Shown: positions 7,649 to 14,824, numbered from the stretch's first letter. The stretch is 49,415 nt of DNA from Maricaulis sp963976135 (GCF_963976135.1 NZ_CAXBKN010000004.1:1-49415); one strand, 5' to 3'. Numbers and translations are program-made. The notes: generated from the sequence alone by a model not told the origin.

Positions 7649-8188
7649 TCAGAACGGGTTCAGCGTATAGCCATCCTGTTGCAGCAAGGCGTGCGCGGTC
7701 ATCGCTGACAGGGCCATGGTTACGCCCGGCAACAGATTCTCGACCCCGATATCATGATAGGCGGCGCTCTGGCCGCAGACATAGATTTTGACGCCGTGAG
7801 CGAGCAGAGTCGCGATAAGTTCTGCATTGGCAGGCTGGACGCCGGGCGTGAAATGACTCCCTGTCGAGACGTCCTGGACTGCGCCCCCGTGGATCACGAT
7901 CGCGATCTGAATATCGTCAGCGGCGATTCCAGCAGCCGTGTGCATATTGAGGAAGCGGGCAGCGCTATTGAATTTGCGGTTGATTTCGCCGACCTCTGCT
8001 GGTGTCGAGACGTCAAACGCAATCCTGAAGACAGTATCCTCGGGGATCGGCATCTGGTTTTCGATGGGTGCGACCGCGCCAAAGTTTTCGATCAACGGGC
8101 CGGTAACAAAGTCTTCCGGAGCCGCCAGGCTGGCGGCGGTAAACAACCCTCCCGCAGCAAGGGCAGTGAGAATCGTGAAGCGTTTCAT
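7649..8188 (-). CDS. Secreted DsrE-family protein
   Basis: A 179-residue protein with a clear signal peptide (MKRFTILTALAAGGLFTAASLAA), so probably periplasmic. The mature part resembles DsrE/DsrF-like proteins: FRIAFDVSTP, IQIAIVIHGGAVQDV, LIATLLAHGVKIYVCGQSAAY, then GVENLLPGVTMALSAM. The single Cys in the VCGQS segment is where sulfur-relay relatives carry their active Cys. Exported members of this family are common but poorly characterised, so sulfur transfer is only a possibility. It stands 65 bases downstream of the DUF971 gene on the same strand and may be read from that operon. Confidence 0.75.
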   Translation of the reverse strand: MKRFTILTALAAGGLFTAASLAAPEDFVTGPLIENFGAVAPIENQMPIPEDTVFRIAFDVSTPAEVGEINRKFNSAARFLNMHTAAGIAADDIQIAIVIHGGAVQDVSTGSHFTPGVQPANAELIATLLAHGVKIYVCGQSAAYHDIGVENLLPGVTMALSAMTAHALLQQDGYTLNPF

Positions 8189-8253
8189 ATTTCATCCGAT
8201 CGATATCTGTTGTGGGCATGCCAAAGCGTCAGTGGTCGCCGCGCCAGCACTGC

Positions 8254-8562
8254 CTACATGTGTGTTTCGGCCTCGCCGAGGGCATAGAGATAGTCCCAGG
8301 TAAACAAGCCGCTATCATGGCCGTCATCGAACACCAGCCGCACCGCATACCGACCGACGGGTTCGGCGGCTGTGATCTGGATATTCTCCTTGCCGGTTAC
8401 GGTCACTTTCTGATCCGGACCGTGTCCCTGGACTTCGGCGCTGGGGCTCTCGGTCCGGAGCGTCTGGAAGGGTATCGAAAACGAAGCGCCGTCATCGAAG
8501 CGGATATGCAGCGCCTTCTCAGCCTTGGAAAAGCGTAATTTTTCTGGCCAAGGGCGAGTCAT
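8254..8562 (-). CDS. DUF971 (gamma-butyrobetaine hydroxylase N-terminal-like) protein
   Basis: A 102-residue protein built only of the DUF971 fold, a small zinc-ribbon-like domain otherwise found at the N-terminus of gamma-butyrobetaine hydroxylase. Recognisable parts are WPEKLRFSKAEKALHIRFDDG at the start, IPFQTLRTESPSAEV in the middle, and YAVRLVFDDGHDSGLFTWDYL near the end. The stand-alone form has been connected with iron-sulfur cluster or Mrp/ApbC proteins in some genomes; its role here is unknown. Its ATG overlaps the Trm112 stop by one base (TGATG), so translation is coupled. Confidence 0.88.
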   Translation of the reverse strand: MTRPWPEKLRFSKAEKALHIRFDDGASFSIPFQTLRTESPSAEVQGHGPDQKVTVTGKENIQITAAEPVGRYAVRLVFDDGHDSGLFTWDYLYALGEAETHM

Positions 8563-8771
8563 CAGTCCTGCTCCAGCTGCCGGGCTTCTTCGGCCAGCAT
8601 GATCGGGATCCCGTCGCGGATCGGATAGGCAAGGCCCGCGCCTTCGGAAATCAGTTCCTGGGCTTCCCGATCATAGACCAGCGGGCCACGGGTCACGGGG
8701 CAAACCAGTATTTCGAGCAGTTTCGGATCGACGGATCGATCAGTCGATGTGGCGGGTGCGTCACTCATCAT
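8562..8771 (-). CDS. Trm112-family protein (UPF0434)
   Basis: This 69-residue protein carries the UPF0434/Trm112 signature: LLEILVCPVTRGPLVYD, then a short loop and AYPIRDGIPIMLAEEARQL. In eukaryotes and archaea Trm112 activates methyltransferases of tRNA, rRNA and release factors; the bacterial form is usually uncharacterised. An adjacent second ATG (residue 2) is an equally likely start. It lies seven bases after the YbbN stop and overlaps the next gene by one base, so ybbN-trm112-DUF971 form one operon. Confidence 0.88.
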   Translation of the reverse strand: MMSDAPATSTDRSVDPKLLEILVCPVTRGPLVYDREAQELISEGAGLAYPIRDGIPIMLAEEARQLEQD

Positions 8772-8778
8772 GACCTCC

Positions 8779-9693
8779 TCAGGCGAACAGGATTGAGGAC
8801 AGGCGCCGGCGACCGTCGCGAGCGACCTCGCTCATCGGCCCGGCCGCTTCGAAGATTTTAAGCAACAGGGTGCGCGCAGCCTGTTCATTCCATTCCCGAT
8901 CAAGCGCGGTGATGGCGAGCAATTGATCGGCAGCACCGGCATGGTCGCCGCTCGCCAGCAGGGCTTCCGCCAGATCAAAGCGCGCCTGCAGATCGGTCGG
9001 TGTCGTCTTGACCGCCTGCCGGAGGGCTGCGGTGACCGCATCATCGGCTGGAGCCGTGGTTGCCAGTTCGAGCGCCGTCCGCGCCGCCTCGACAGCCGGA
9101 TCGCCGGCGCGATCATCGGGGACCTGCCCCAATATCTGTGTGGCCTTCTCGATATCACCGGATTTGAGCCAGACGCGGGCCAGGCCAGCCAGGGCTGACG
9201 GATGGCCGGGGTCAAGTTGAAGCACGCTGGCAAAATCCTGTGCCGCACCGCCCAGATCGCCGGATTCCAGACCGGTCATGCCGCGCTCGACGATCGCTTT
9301 CAATTCAGCCTCGCTCGGACCTTTGCCGGAAATCCGCTGGATGAAATCCTTGATCTGGCTCTCCGGCAGCGCCCCCATGAAGCCATCGACGGGCTGCCCG
9401 TCCTTGAAGGCAAAGACGGCCGGGATCGACTGCACACGCAATTGCTGGGCGATGCCCGGATTCTCATCGATATTGATCTTGACCAGACGGACAGCGCCCT
9501 CGGACTGGCGCACGACGTGTTCGATCATCGGGCCAAGCTGGCGGCATGGGCCGCACCAAGGGGCCCAGAAATCGACCAGGACCGGGACGGACTTCGAAGG
9601 TTCGACAACATCCGCCATGAAATTGCTGTCTGAGGAGTCCTTGACCAGATCGTCGGTGTCGGCGTCGGGGGCTCCGGTATTGAACAGGGTCAT
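8779..9693 (-). CDS. ybbN: Thioredoxin-domain co-chaperone YbbN (CnoX-like)
   Basis: A 304-residue cytoplasmic protein with an N-terminal thioredoxin domain (about 20-130) followed by tetratricopeptide-like helices. The active site is WCGPC at 46-50, so both redox cysteines are present, unlike the E. coli protein, which has SxxC. The repeats (for example FASVLQLDPGHPSALAGLARV) match the substrate-holding C-terminus of CnoX, which shields proteins from over-oxidation and hands them to GroEL or DnaK. It heads a three-gene operon with the Trm112 and DUF971 genes. The function is taken from the family. Confidence 0.9.
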   Translation of the reverse strand: MTLFNTGAPDADTDDLVKDSSDSNFMADVVEPSKSVPVLVDFWAPWCGPCRQLGPMIEHVVRQSEGAVRLVKINIDENPGIAQQLRVQSIPAVFAFKDGQPVDGFMGALPESQIKDFIQRISGKGPSEAELKAIVERGMTGLESGDLGGAAQDFASVLQLDPGHPSALAGLARVWLKSGDIEKATQILGQVPDDRAGDPAVEAARTALELATTAPADDAVTAALRQAVKTTPTDLQARFDLAEALLASGDHAGAADQLLAITALDREWNEQAARTLLLKIFEAAGPMSEVARDGRRRLSSILFA

Positions 9694-9755
9694 GATGCGT
9701 TTCCTAGCTGCGTCTTGCTCAGTAAGTGGCCCTGCCGGGCCGTTGGTGCAAGCCG

Positions 9756-10277
9756 TTACTGCGTGGCGTCTTCATCATCAAGCAAGAGCGTGAAGTCAAT
9801 CAGCCGTGGTGGGTGGCCGGTCGATTCAGCGAAGCGGACCAGGTCGGCCGGAGCGATGCCGGTCGTGGCATCATTCAGCAAGGGGTGTGAATAGACCACT
9901 GGCCATTCCAGCAGTGCGGCATCGAGCACGAAGCGCACACGTCCCCCGGTATCGTTCAGTAGCGCAAGTGCCGTCACCGAGCCGGGCTGCACACCCAGGG
10001 TGTCGAGCAGCAGCGCCTCAGGCCCGAAGGAGAGGCGGGCACTGCCGAGCGGCCGATGCAGACGGTTGAGGCGTATTTCGGTTTCAGCCAGGGCGGTGAC
10101 CAGGAAAACCTGCCCCTTGCGGTCTTTGAGAAAGAGATTCTTGGTGTGGCCTCCGGGCAGGGCGGCCTTGATGTCGCGACCCTCCTCAACCGTGAAGACC
10201 GGGCGATGGCTGACGGTCTCGTGCCGGATTCCAAGCCCGTCGAGGTGGGCGAATAATTCGGTGCGTGAAGCGCTCAT
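9756..10277 (-). CDS. ProX/YbaK-type aminoacyl-tRNA deacylase
   Basis: A 173-residue stand-alone editing domain of the ProX (PrdX) branch, which hydrolyses mischarged Ala-tRNA(Pro). Signatures are VSHRPVFTVEEGRDIKAALP, GGHTKNLFLKDRKGQ with the conserved Lys, LNRLHRPLGSARLSFGP and PGSVTALALLNDTGG, then VVYSHPLLNDATTGI near the end. No prolyl-tRNA synthetase is adjacent. It sits between ybbN (62 bases downstream, same strand) and tRNA-Gly, which is transcribed in the opposite direction. Confidence 0.88.
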   Translation of the reverse strand: MSASRTELFAHLDGLGIRHETVSHRPVFTVEEGRDIKAALPGGHTKNLFLKDRKGQVFLVTALAETEIRLNRLHRPLGSARLSFGPEALLLDTLGVQPGSVTALALLNDTGGRVRFVLDAALLEWPVVYSHPLLNDATTGIAPADLVRFAESTGHPPRLIDFTLLLDDEDATQ

Positions 10278-10342
10278 ACTTGTGTTGAAGCCTGACTGGC
10301 GGGCCGGATCAAGCCCTTGTGCACCGCGACGGAATCTCCCTC

Positions 10343-10371
10343 TTGCAATCCGTCCGGGTTTGCGCGATATA
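10343..10371 (+). promoter_or_regulatory. Promoter of tRNA-Gly
   Basis: TTGCAA at 10343-10348, a 17-base spacer and GATATA at 10366-10371 form a good sigma-70-type promoter, placing the start near 10379, about 32 bases before the mature tRNA. The leader contains a small GC-rich hairpin (GCGGGG/CCCCGC) just before the tRNA. Confidence 0.65.
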
Positions 10372-10410
10372 CCCCGCTCCCTGGCGGGGCTAGACCCCGC
10401 ATAGACATGA

Positions 10411-10485
10411 GCGGGCGTAGCTCAGGGGTAGAGCGTCACCTTGCCAAGGTGAATGTCGTGAGTTCGAATCTCATCGCCCGCTCCA
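10411..10485 (+). tRNA. tRNA-Gly (anticodon GCC)
   Basis: A 75-base cloverleaf with an encoded CCA end. The acceptor arms GCGGGCG and CGCCCGC pair fully. The D arm is GCTC..GAGC, the anticodon arm TCACC/GGTGA has the loop TTGCCAA with anticodon GCC at 10443-10445, and the T arm GTGAG/CTCAT has the loop TTCGAAT. The discriminator base is T. Confidence 0.97.
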
Positions 10486-10944
10486 TTCTCTTCCAGATTT
10501 GTGATGAGCATGGTGTGACCAGCCGCCGCGACGCGGCGAGCCTCTGGCTCCGGCGTCTGCGCGGAACCTTGCGCGCTGCCCTGCCTGCGAGTGCGCGGGC
10601 CAGGCTGCTAACCAGCGACCAGCGTTCGGTCGCTTGCTTCAGCGATGTTTCGGGAATCGCGCGGCCACGGCCATATCGAGCGTAGAGCTTGATGCTCTGC
10701 CTGACCGGTTGAGATGGAACCAGGGGTGCGCCATGGCACGCGCGTCATGGTCTATGCGCGGCGTGGCCCGCTCGCTGGACACGGTCATTGAGCCAGTTGG
10801 ATTTATGGATGAATTAGGTCGCACAAGAATTTCCCCTCAGCATTGAGTGTCTCAAGCTGAGGGGTTGATATGGCGCGAGCAGGACCGGACCCGGGCAATG
10901 GCGGGGCAAATCCGTTCATGCGGCCGACAGATATCAGCCGAAAA
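10486..10944. other. 459-base tract without a gene, containing several hairpins
   Basis: I find no convincing coding frame between tRNA-Gly and the XRE regulator. The tract holds short stems at 10524-10538 (CGCCGC/GCGGCG) and 10538-10550 (GAGCC/GGCTC), a 7-bp stem at 10614-10634 (AGCGACC/GGTCGCT), and the long hairpin at 10833-10864 listed separately. Loss of an old gene, or one or more non-coding RNAs, would both explain it. I see no second copy of the tRNA 3' end, so there is no sign of an integration site. Confidence 0.5.
10833..10864. repeat. Strong isolated hairpin downstream of the XRE regulator
   Basis: The outer stem is CCCCTCAGC (10833-10841) with GCTGAGGGG (10856-10864). After a one-base bulge the inner stem is TTGAG/CTCAA with a TGT loop, making 14 paired bases in all. 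On the minus strand it lies 80 bases beyond the XRE stop and is followed by AAATTCTTG, so it may end the lysR-xre transcript, but it lacks a proper T-run. Confidence 0.5.
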
Positions 10945-11331
10945 TCAGACGGACAGTGAACGCAACAGGTCGATAACCCGGCGGCGGACAGTCTGATCGC
11001 GGATTCCGGAGAATGCCGAAGCCAGAGCGAGGCCGTCCGGGCTGGCGATGAAGTCATAGAGCGTTTCGGAGTCGGGACCCTTCAACTCGGAGGCCCCTTC
11101 CGTATCCAGACCTTCAAAGAAGTAGGACACAGGGACTTCCATGACGCGGGCGACATGAAACAGGCGGCTGGCGCCAATGCGGTTTGTGCCGCGCTCATAC
11201 TTCTGAACCTGCTGAAACGTCACGCCAAGCTTTTCTCCAAGCTCGGATTGACTCATTTCCAACAGGCTGCGCCGCAGGCGAAGGCGAGCACCGACGTGCT
11301 GGTCAATACTCGTTGGGCCTCTAGCACTCAT
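10945..11331 (-). CDS. XRE-family (Cro/CI) transcriptional regulator
   Basis: A 128-residue regulator. The helix-turn-helix is at about residues 12-70 (RLRLRRSLLEMSQSELGEKL, then GVTFQQVQKYERGTNRIGAS), followed by a VARVMEVPVSYFFEGL segment. This layout is typical of alphaproteobacterial XRE repressors related to PraR and other phage-repressor-like proteins. The C-terminus (RRRVIDLLRSLSV) is short and helical, without a peptidase or sugar-binding domain. It starts seven bases after the LysR gene stop on the same strand, so the two regulators probably share a transcript. The target is unknown; the divergent operon at 12396-14459 is the obvious candidate. Confidence 0.9.
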   Translation of the reverse strand: MSARGPTSIDQHVGARLRLRRSLLEMSQSELGEKLGVTFQQVQKYERGTNRIGASRLFHVARVMEVPVSYFFEGLDTEGASELKGPDSETLYDFIASPDGLALASAFSGIRDQTVRRRVIDLLRSLSV

Positions 11332-11338
11332 AACAACC

Positions 11339-12319
11339 TCATAATTGTGGTTTTATAACTTCGATCTCGCAGAACTCACCTGGATGGCAAAATTCCTCAC
11401 GAAACCAAGGGTTACCTGTAGGGTCAAAAATCTCGGCAATCCAGTCGCCAACACATTTTGTACGTCCGACGCGCTGGCTCCCCGGCAGATATTTCAACCA
11501 GAAGCGCACGTCCTGCTTAACATCATAGTCGAGCACCACCAATTCGTCCGGATATAGCGCAGCCAGATAGGTGGGCGCCATGGCAATCCCGCCGCCATGT
11601 CTGATTGTTTCCAACAAGATGGAGCTCACATCAGTCCGGAACGCATAATTTATGTATGCATCGACGACTTCATTGCGGTTTTCCCACAGAGCGAGGCCCC
11701 GATCATACTGCTCCAGTTTCAGGAAGCGCAGATTGAGCAAGTCATGGGTCGATTTTGGCACACCATAGGTATTGATGAATTCGCGCGAGGCGAAGGGCAT
11801 GTAATGCATGGTGCCCAGCGCCGCGGTCGGCGCATCCATATCCTTGTCAGGCGTGAAAGTGATCGACAGATCGGGGGCTGGGCCAACCCCGGCATCGGCG
11901 CGGAGCAGGTGAAGATTGATCCCCGGATTGACCCGCATGAAACGGGGCATATGGCGCGCCAGCCAATAGGTCGACAGGCCGTCGGAGGCGTGTAGCGTCA
12001 CATCGCCGGTACTGGCTGTATCGGTGCCGGAGATGCGGGATTCCAGTTGTTGCGCCGAACGCTGCATGGTCCGCACATAGTCCAGCGCAGCCTCCCCGGC
12101 CTGGGTCAGCACGATACCGTCGGCACGCCGGTCGATCAGCTGGGCGCCGAGGCGGCTCTCCAATTGCCGCATGCGCTTGCTGACGGTGGGCTGCTGGCAA
12201 CCGAGGGCCGCAGCTGCTCCGCTCATTGATCCTGTCGTGGCAACGGCGTGGAAGATCTGAAGGTCGTCCCAGTCAAACACATTGCGACGCAGGCTGATGG
12301 CTGTTTCCTGACTATCCAC
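11339..12319 (-). CDS. LysR-family transcriptional regulator
   Basis: A 326-residue LysR-type regulator. The winged helix-turn-helix spans residues 17-75 (WDDLQIFHAVATTGSMSGAA, then QPTVSKRMRQLESRLGAQL), followed by the linker helix and a periplasmic-binding-like effector domain (about 105-300). The effector part reads VTLHASDGLSTYWLARHMPR and GGGIAMAPTYLAALYPDELV. The C-terminus has an unusual acidic, Cys-containing tail (EEFCHPGEFCEIEVIKPQL). LysR proteins commonly control divergent genes, and the four-gene operon begins only 76 bases away. The ligand cannot be guessed. Confidence 0.92.
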   Translation of the reverse strand: MDSQETAISLRRNVFDWDDLQIFHAVATTGSMSGAAAALGCQQPTVSKRMRQLESRLGAQLIDRRADGIVLTQAGEAALDYVRTMQRSAQQLESRISGTDTASTGDVTLHASDGLSTYWLARHMPRFMRVNPGINLHLLRADAGVGPAPDLSITFTPDKDMDAPTAALGTMHYMPFASREFINTYGVPKSTHDLLNLRFLKLEQYDRGLALWENRNEVVDAYINYAFRTDVSSILLETIRHGGGIAMAPTYLAALYPDELVVLDYDVKQDVRFWLKYLPGSQRVGRTKCVGDWIAEIFDPTGNPWFREEFCHPGEFCEIEVIKPQL

Positions 12320-12395
12320 TATTCCAACTTCGAAGAGGCCGCGTGCATGGCAGCGGTGTTAAGCCAATTGGGTCAGACCGAAACAGGAATGCCCG

Positions 12396-13034
12396 ATGCG
12401 TAGTTCAGTCGATCAACCTAGCTCATCCCGGTCCGGCGTTCAATTTCAGGACCAGCAACTCCATGCAGCTGTCGGGCCATATGGTTTCACGCAGGTTTAC
12501 GAACACCAGATCGACGAGTTCCACCAGTTGGCCGATGAGCTGATCGAGGGCGAGGTGGCTGGGCCGGAAGCGCTGTGGCAAGTTCAGTCCTGGACCGGGC
12601 GGGCGCTGCAGCTGCGCCGCAGGAATGGCAAGGCCAATGCCCTGCTCGCCTCCATCCCGTTGACCGAGCAGGGTGTCGACGCCTTGCTGGCCGGCCAGTT
12701 CGGTTTTGCCAATGCAAAGCGCGAATGGGTGTGCGGGCCGAGCGAAAATGCTCACGCCCTGTTGTCATGGGGTATGGCGGGCCGGTCTCCCATGGATCAG
12801 GCCGCATCCCTGCGCGGGCTGCTGGCGGTCTGGTTCGGCGTGTATTGCGACATTCGCGTCTATGCCCGCGCCCGCTCGGCGCAGGGCGAAAAACTCATGT
12901 CCCGGCTGGGCTTCGTTCCGCTCGGCCGCCCCGATGGCGCGACGCTGCTGTTCGGCAGCACGGGCTTTCCTCACCGAATCGCTGAGAAACTGTCGGTTCG
13001 CAGTAACCCGACCACAGAGGAGCACTACGCATGA
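12396..13034 (+). CDS. Uncharacterised GNAT-like protein, first gene of coupled operon
   Basis: A 212-residue cytoplasmic protein without clear family membership. The stretch VYARARSAQGEKLMSRLGF near residue 155 resembles the last part of a GNAT acetyltransferase (acyl-CoA-binding helix and the GF strand), but the R/Q-x-x-G-x-G/A loop is not obvious, so catalysis is unproven. The first 25 residues (rich in Ser and Gln) look disordered. The ATG at 12396 is preceded by AGGA at a 7-base distance. Its stop overlaps the ATG of the next gene (ATGA). It opens a four-gene operon divergent from a LysR regulator. Confidence 0.7.
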   Translation: MRSSVDQPSSSRSGVQFQDQQLHAAVGPYGFTQVYEHQIDEFHQLADELIEGEVAGPEALWQVQSWTGRALQLRRRNGKANALLASIPLTEQGVDALLAGQFGFANAKREWVCGPSENAHALLSWGMAGRSPMDQAASLRGLLAVWFGVYCDIRVYARARSAQGEKLMSRLGFVPLGRPDGATLLFGSTGFPHRIAEKLSVRSNPTTEEHYA

Positions 13035-13627
13035 ATGCGGAGAGCCGAGACCGGCTGCGTGTCACAGTGGCGCGCAGTTTCGACCATGTTGTCATGGCGA
13101 TGACCTTGCGGGGTGTGACCTATCTGGGTGAGCAGCGCGCGCCTTATAATGAAGAATATGACGGAAATGATCTTGTTGCGGCATCGCACCTGATCGCCTG
13201 GCGCGGCAGCGAACCGGTTGGTGTGTTGCGATTGCGCTGGTTTGCCGATTTCGCCAAGGTGGAGCGGGCGGCGGTTCTGCCAACTTTCCGCCGCCACGGC
13301 GTGATGCGGGCGCTGATGCAGGAGGCTTTGCGCTATAGCGCCCGTCGTGGTTACCGCCAGGTGCTTGGCCATGCCCAGCTGAACCGGGTTGCCTATTGGC
13401 GGTCACACGGTTTCCGGGTTCGGCCCGGGCGTGCCAGCTTCATGTTCTCGGATTACGAATATGTCGAGATCGAGCACCCGCTCGAACGCCCGGCCAATGC
13501 CATCACCATGGATTCCGACCCTCTGGCGATTATTCGACCGGATGGCGACTGGGACCGTCCCGGACCGTTTGATCGTTCACTGCGCCGGGCGCCGCGCAAG
13601 CAGCGCCGTCCGGAGGAGCTCGCATGA
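13031..13627 (+). CDS. GNAT-family acetyltransferase-like protein
   Basis: This 198-residue protein has a recognisable GNAT core: SEPVGVLRLRWFADFAKVER (strands 3-4), AVLPTFRRHGVMRALMQEAL with the acyl-CoA loop RRHGVM, and a final AYWRSHGFRV. The N-terminal block LRGVTYLGEQRAPYNEEYDG, followed by ND and an ASHLIA strand, recalls the autoinducer-synthase and N-acyl-amino-acid-synthase side of the superfamily, though the likeness is only by eye. A 45-residue tail, rich in Arg, Pro and Asp, follows the domain. It overlaps the genes on both sides by ATGA. The substrate is unknown. Confidence 0.82.
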   Translation: MNAESRDRLRVTVARSFDHVVMAMTLRGVTYLGEQRAPYNEEYDGNDLVAASHLIAWRGSEPVGVLRLRWFADFAKVERAAVLPTFRRHGVMRALMQEALRYSARRGYRQVLGHAQLNRVAYWRSHGFRVRPGRASFMFSDYEYVEIEHPLERPANAITMDSDPLAIIRPDGDWDRPGPFDRSLRRAPRKQRRPEELA

Positions 13628-14211
13628 GCCGATATCTGCCAACGCTTGTCCTGCTCGATTGCCAGCGGGAATCGCTCGATCCGGGCGAGGGCGAGGATGA
13701 TGGCAGCAATCTTGTGGTCTCGGACCGCATTCGGCGCCTGTTGACCTCGGCACGCCTGTCCGGCTGGCCCATTCTTCATTGCCACTATCAGAGCAATCGG
13801 CCGGCGATCAATTGCGGCGTCACTGTTCCCGGCGCTCCGATTGATGGCCTGCGGCCTCTTTCCCGGGAGGCTGTTTTCGTCCGCACCGGCCTCTCAGCCT
13901 ACTCAGACCCCGACTTCGGTCGCATGGTGCGGCACCATGCAGGCCCGCCCTGTTTTCTGGTCGGATTTTCCGCCCCATTCTCGCTGATGGCGACGATGTT
14001 CGACGCCGTGGCGCGCGGGCAGCAGCTGACGGTCATCCCCGAAGCGGTAGGCGGCCGTGCGGTAGGGCCGCGCTCAGCGTCGAGCGTTCGCGATATTTCC
14101 TTCGACCTGATCGACCGTCTCAGCAGCACCATGCCGCTGGATGATGTTGTGGAGACCTGGCTGCGCTCTCCGACAACCCCAACCCTGAAAACGATTGGAA
14201 TTGGCAGATGA
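13624..14211 (+). CDS. Isochorismatase-fold protein with altered catalytic residues
   Basis: A 195-residue member of the isochorismatase/cysteine-hydrolase fold. The first strand is TLVLLDCQ with the conserved Asp12, then GWPILHCHYQSN, VFVRTGLSAYSDPDFGRMV, and CFLVGFSAPFSLMATMFDA. In active relatives the last motif contains the nucleophilic Cys; here the aligned position is Ser120. The catalytic Lys position appears to be Arg87. Asp12 is the only member of the Asp-Lys-Cys triad left, so ordinary nicotinamidase-like chemistry seems unlikely. It may be a binding protein or use different chemistry. ATGA overlaps join it to both neighbours. Confidence 0.78.
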   Translation: MSRYLPTLVLLDCQRESLDPGEGEDDGSNLVVSDRIRRLLTSARLSGWPILHCHYQSNRPAINCGVTVPGAPIDGLRPLSREAVFVRTGLSAYSDPDFGRMVRHHAGPPCFLVGFSAPFSLMATMFDAVARGQQLTVIPEAVGGRAVGPRSASSVRDISFDLIDRLSSTMPLDDVVETWLRSPTTPTLKTIGIGR

Positions 14212-14459
14212 CCCAGAAATCCCTGGCCCAATATTTTCCAGACATGCAGCGGGCAGACAATGACCGCGACCGTTTGCAGGTCGCTGACCTGGTCCTGGCG
14301 CTGGTCGAGCAAGAGTTGAGGGCGCTGGAAGGCCATGATGATGATCTGACCTATCTCATTGAAGTGCTGCGTTGCGGCGTTCAACGGGCCCTGGTCGATG
14401 ATGAATCCACGGCCGTACAGCACCTGCTCGCTACCGATGCCTGCGGTCGTCCCCACTAG
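14208..14459 (+). CDS. Small helical protein of unknown function, last gene of coupled operon
   Basis: An 83-residue acidic protein that I do not recognise. Two long helices are likely (DRDRLQVADLVLALVEQELR and DDLTYLIEVLRCGVQRALV). It has no signal peptide or membrane segment. Its start overlaps the preceding stop by ATGA, and a hairpin follows directly after its stop codon, so it looks like a genuine last member of the operon. Its size and position would suit an accessory or regulatory subunit, which is only a guess. Confidence 0.65.
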   Translation: MTQKSLAQYFPDMQRADNDRDRLQVADLVLALVEQELRALEGHDDDLTYLIEVLRCGVQRALVDDESTAVQHLLATDACGRPH

Positions 14460-14489
14460 TTTGGGTGCTGTCGGGCGGGCGCGCCCAAA
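14460..14489 (+). terminator. Hairpin directly after the four-gene operon
   Basis: TTTGGGTGC (14460-14468) pairs with GCGCCCAAA (14481-14489), nine pairs including one G-T, around a 12-base loop. It begins one base after the TAG of the last gene. No T-run follows, so it may stabilise the mRNA end rather than terminate. Confidence 0.45.
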
Positions 14490-14577
14490 GCAAGGTCGTA
14501 TGCGGGGGGTTGGATTCACCGCCACCCCTTCCCATATCTGTTCTGGCGGCGGCGTTATGGCCCCGCCCTTGAATGCC

Positions 14578-14712
14578 CTGGACCGGTTTCCCCCAAGCCG
14601 GTTCAGCGATTGACCAGGCCTCTAACGTGCGTCCCCCCAGCCTGCCGAATGAGGTCTGTCAGGCACCGCCGGGTTCCCCTGTCCCTTCCCGGCGGTGCCG
14701 CATTTTCCAACC
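14578..14712 (+). ncRNA. Candidate small RNA or leader with C-run hairpin loops
   Basis: Three hairpins follow one another on the plus strand. Arms 14581-14589 and 14595-14603 (nine pairs, two of them G-T) enclose a CCCCC loop. Arms 14615-14619 and 14640-14644 (CAGGC/GCCTG) enclose a loop with CCCCCC at 14633-14638. Arms 14662-14673 and 14688-14699 form a perfect 12-bp stem with a 14-base loop containing CCCC and CCC, followed by GCATTTTCC. The layout mirrors the candidate RNA at 2885-3078. No clear promoter was found, so a leader upstream of the GDH gene remains possible. Ends are estimates. Confidence 0.4.
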
Positions 14713-14824
14713 CATCCCAATTGGAATAACGCGATTGCGTTTTCAGCGGTATAGCCGGGTTGCGCCGGGGGCAAACAGGTCTAGGCTCAGGTTTGGATCA
14801 ATCTGAGCTGAGGAGCGCCGTATC

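Noticed and set aside
10317..10685. 122-codon plus-strand open frame spanning tRNA-Gly
   Set aside because: It runs through the complete tRNA and its promoter; no domain and no ribosome site.
10411..10944. Possible integration site or genomic island beginning at tRNA-Gly
   Set aside because: No integrase, transposase or repeated tRNA 3' end was seen, and codon use of the following genes looks like that of the neighbours.
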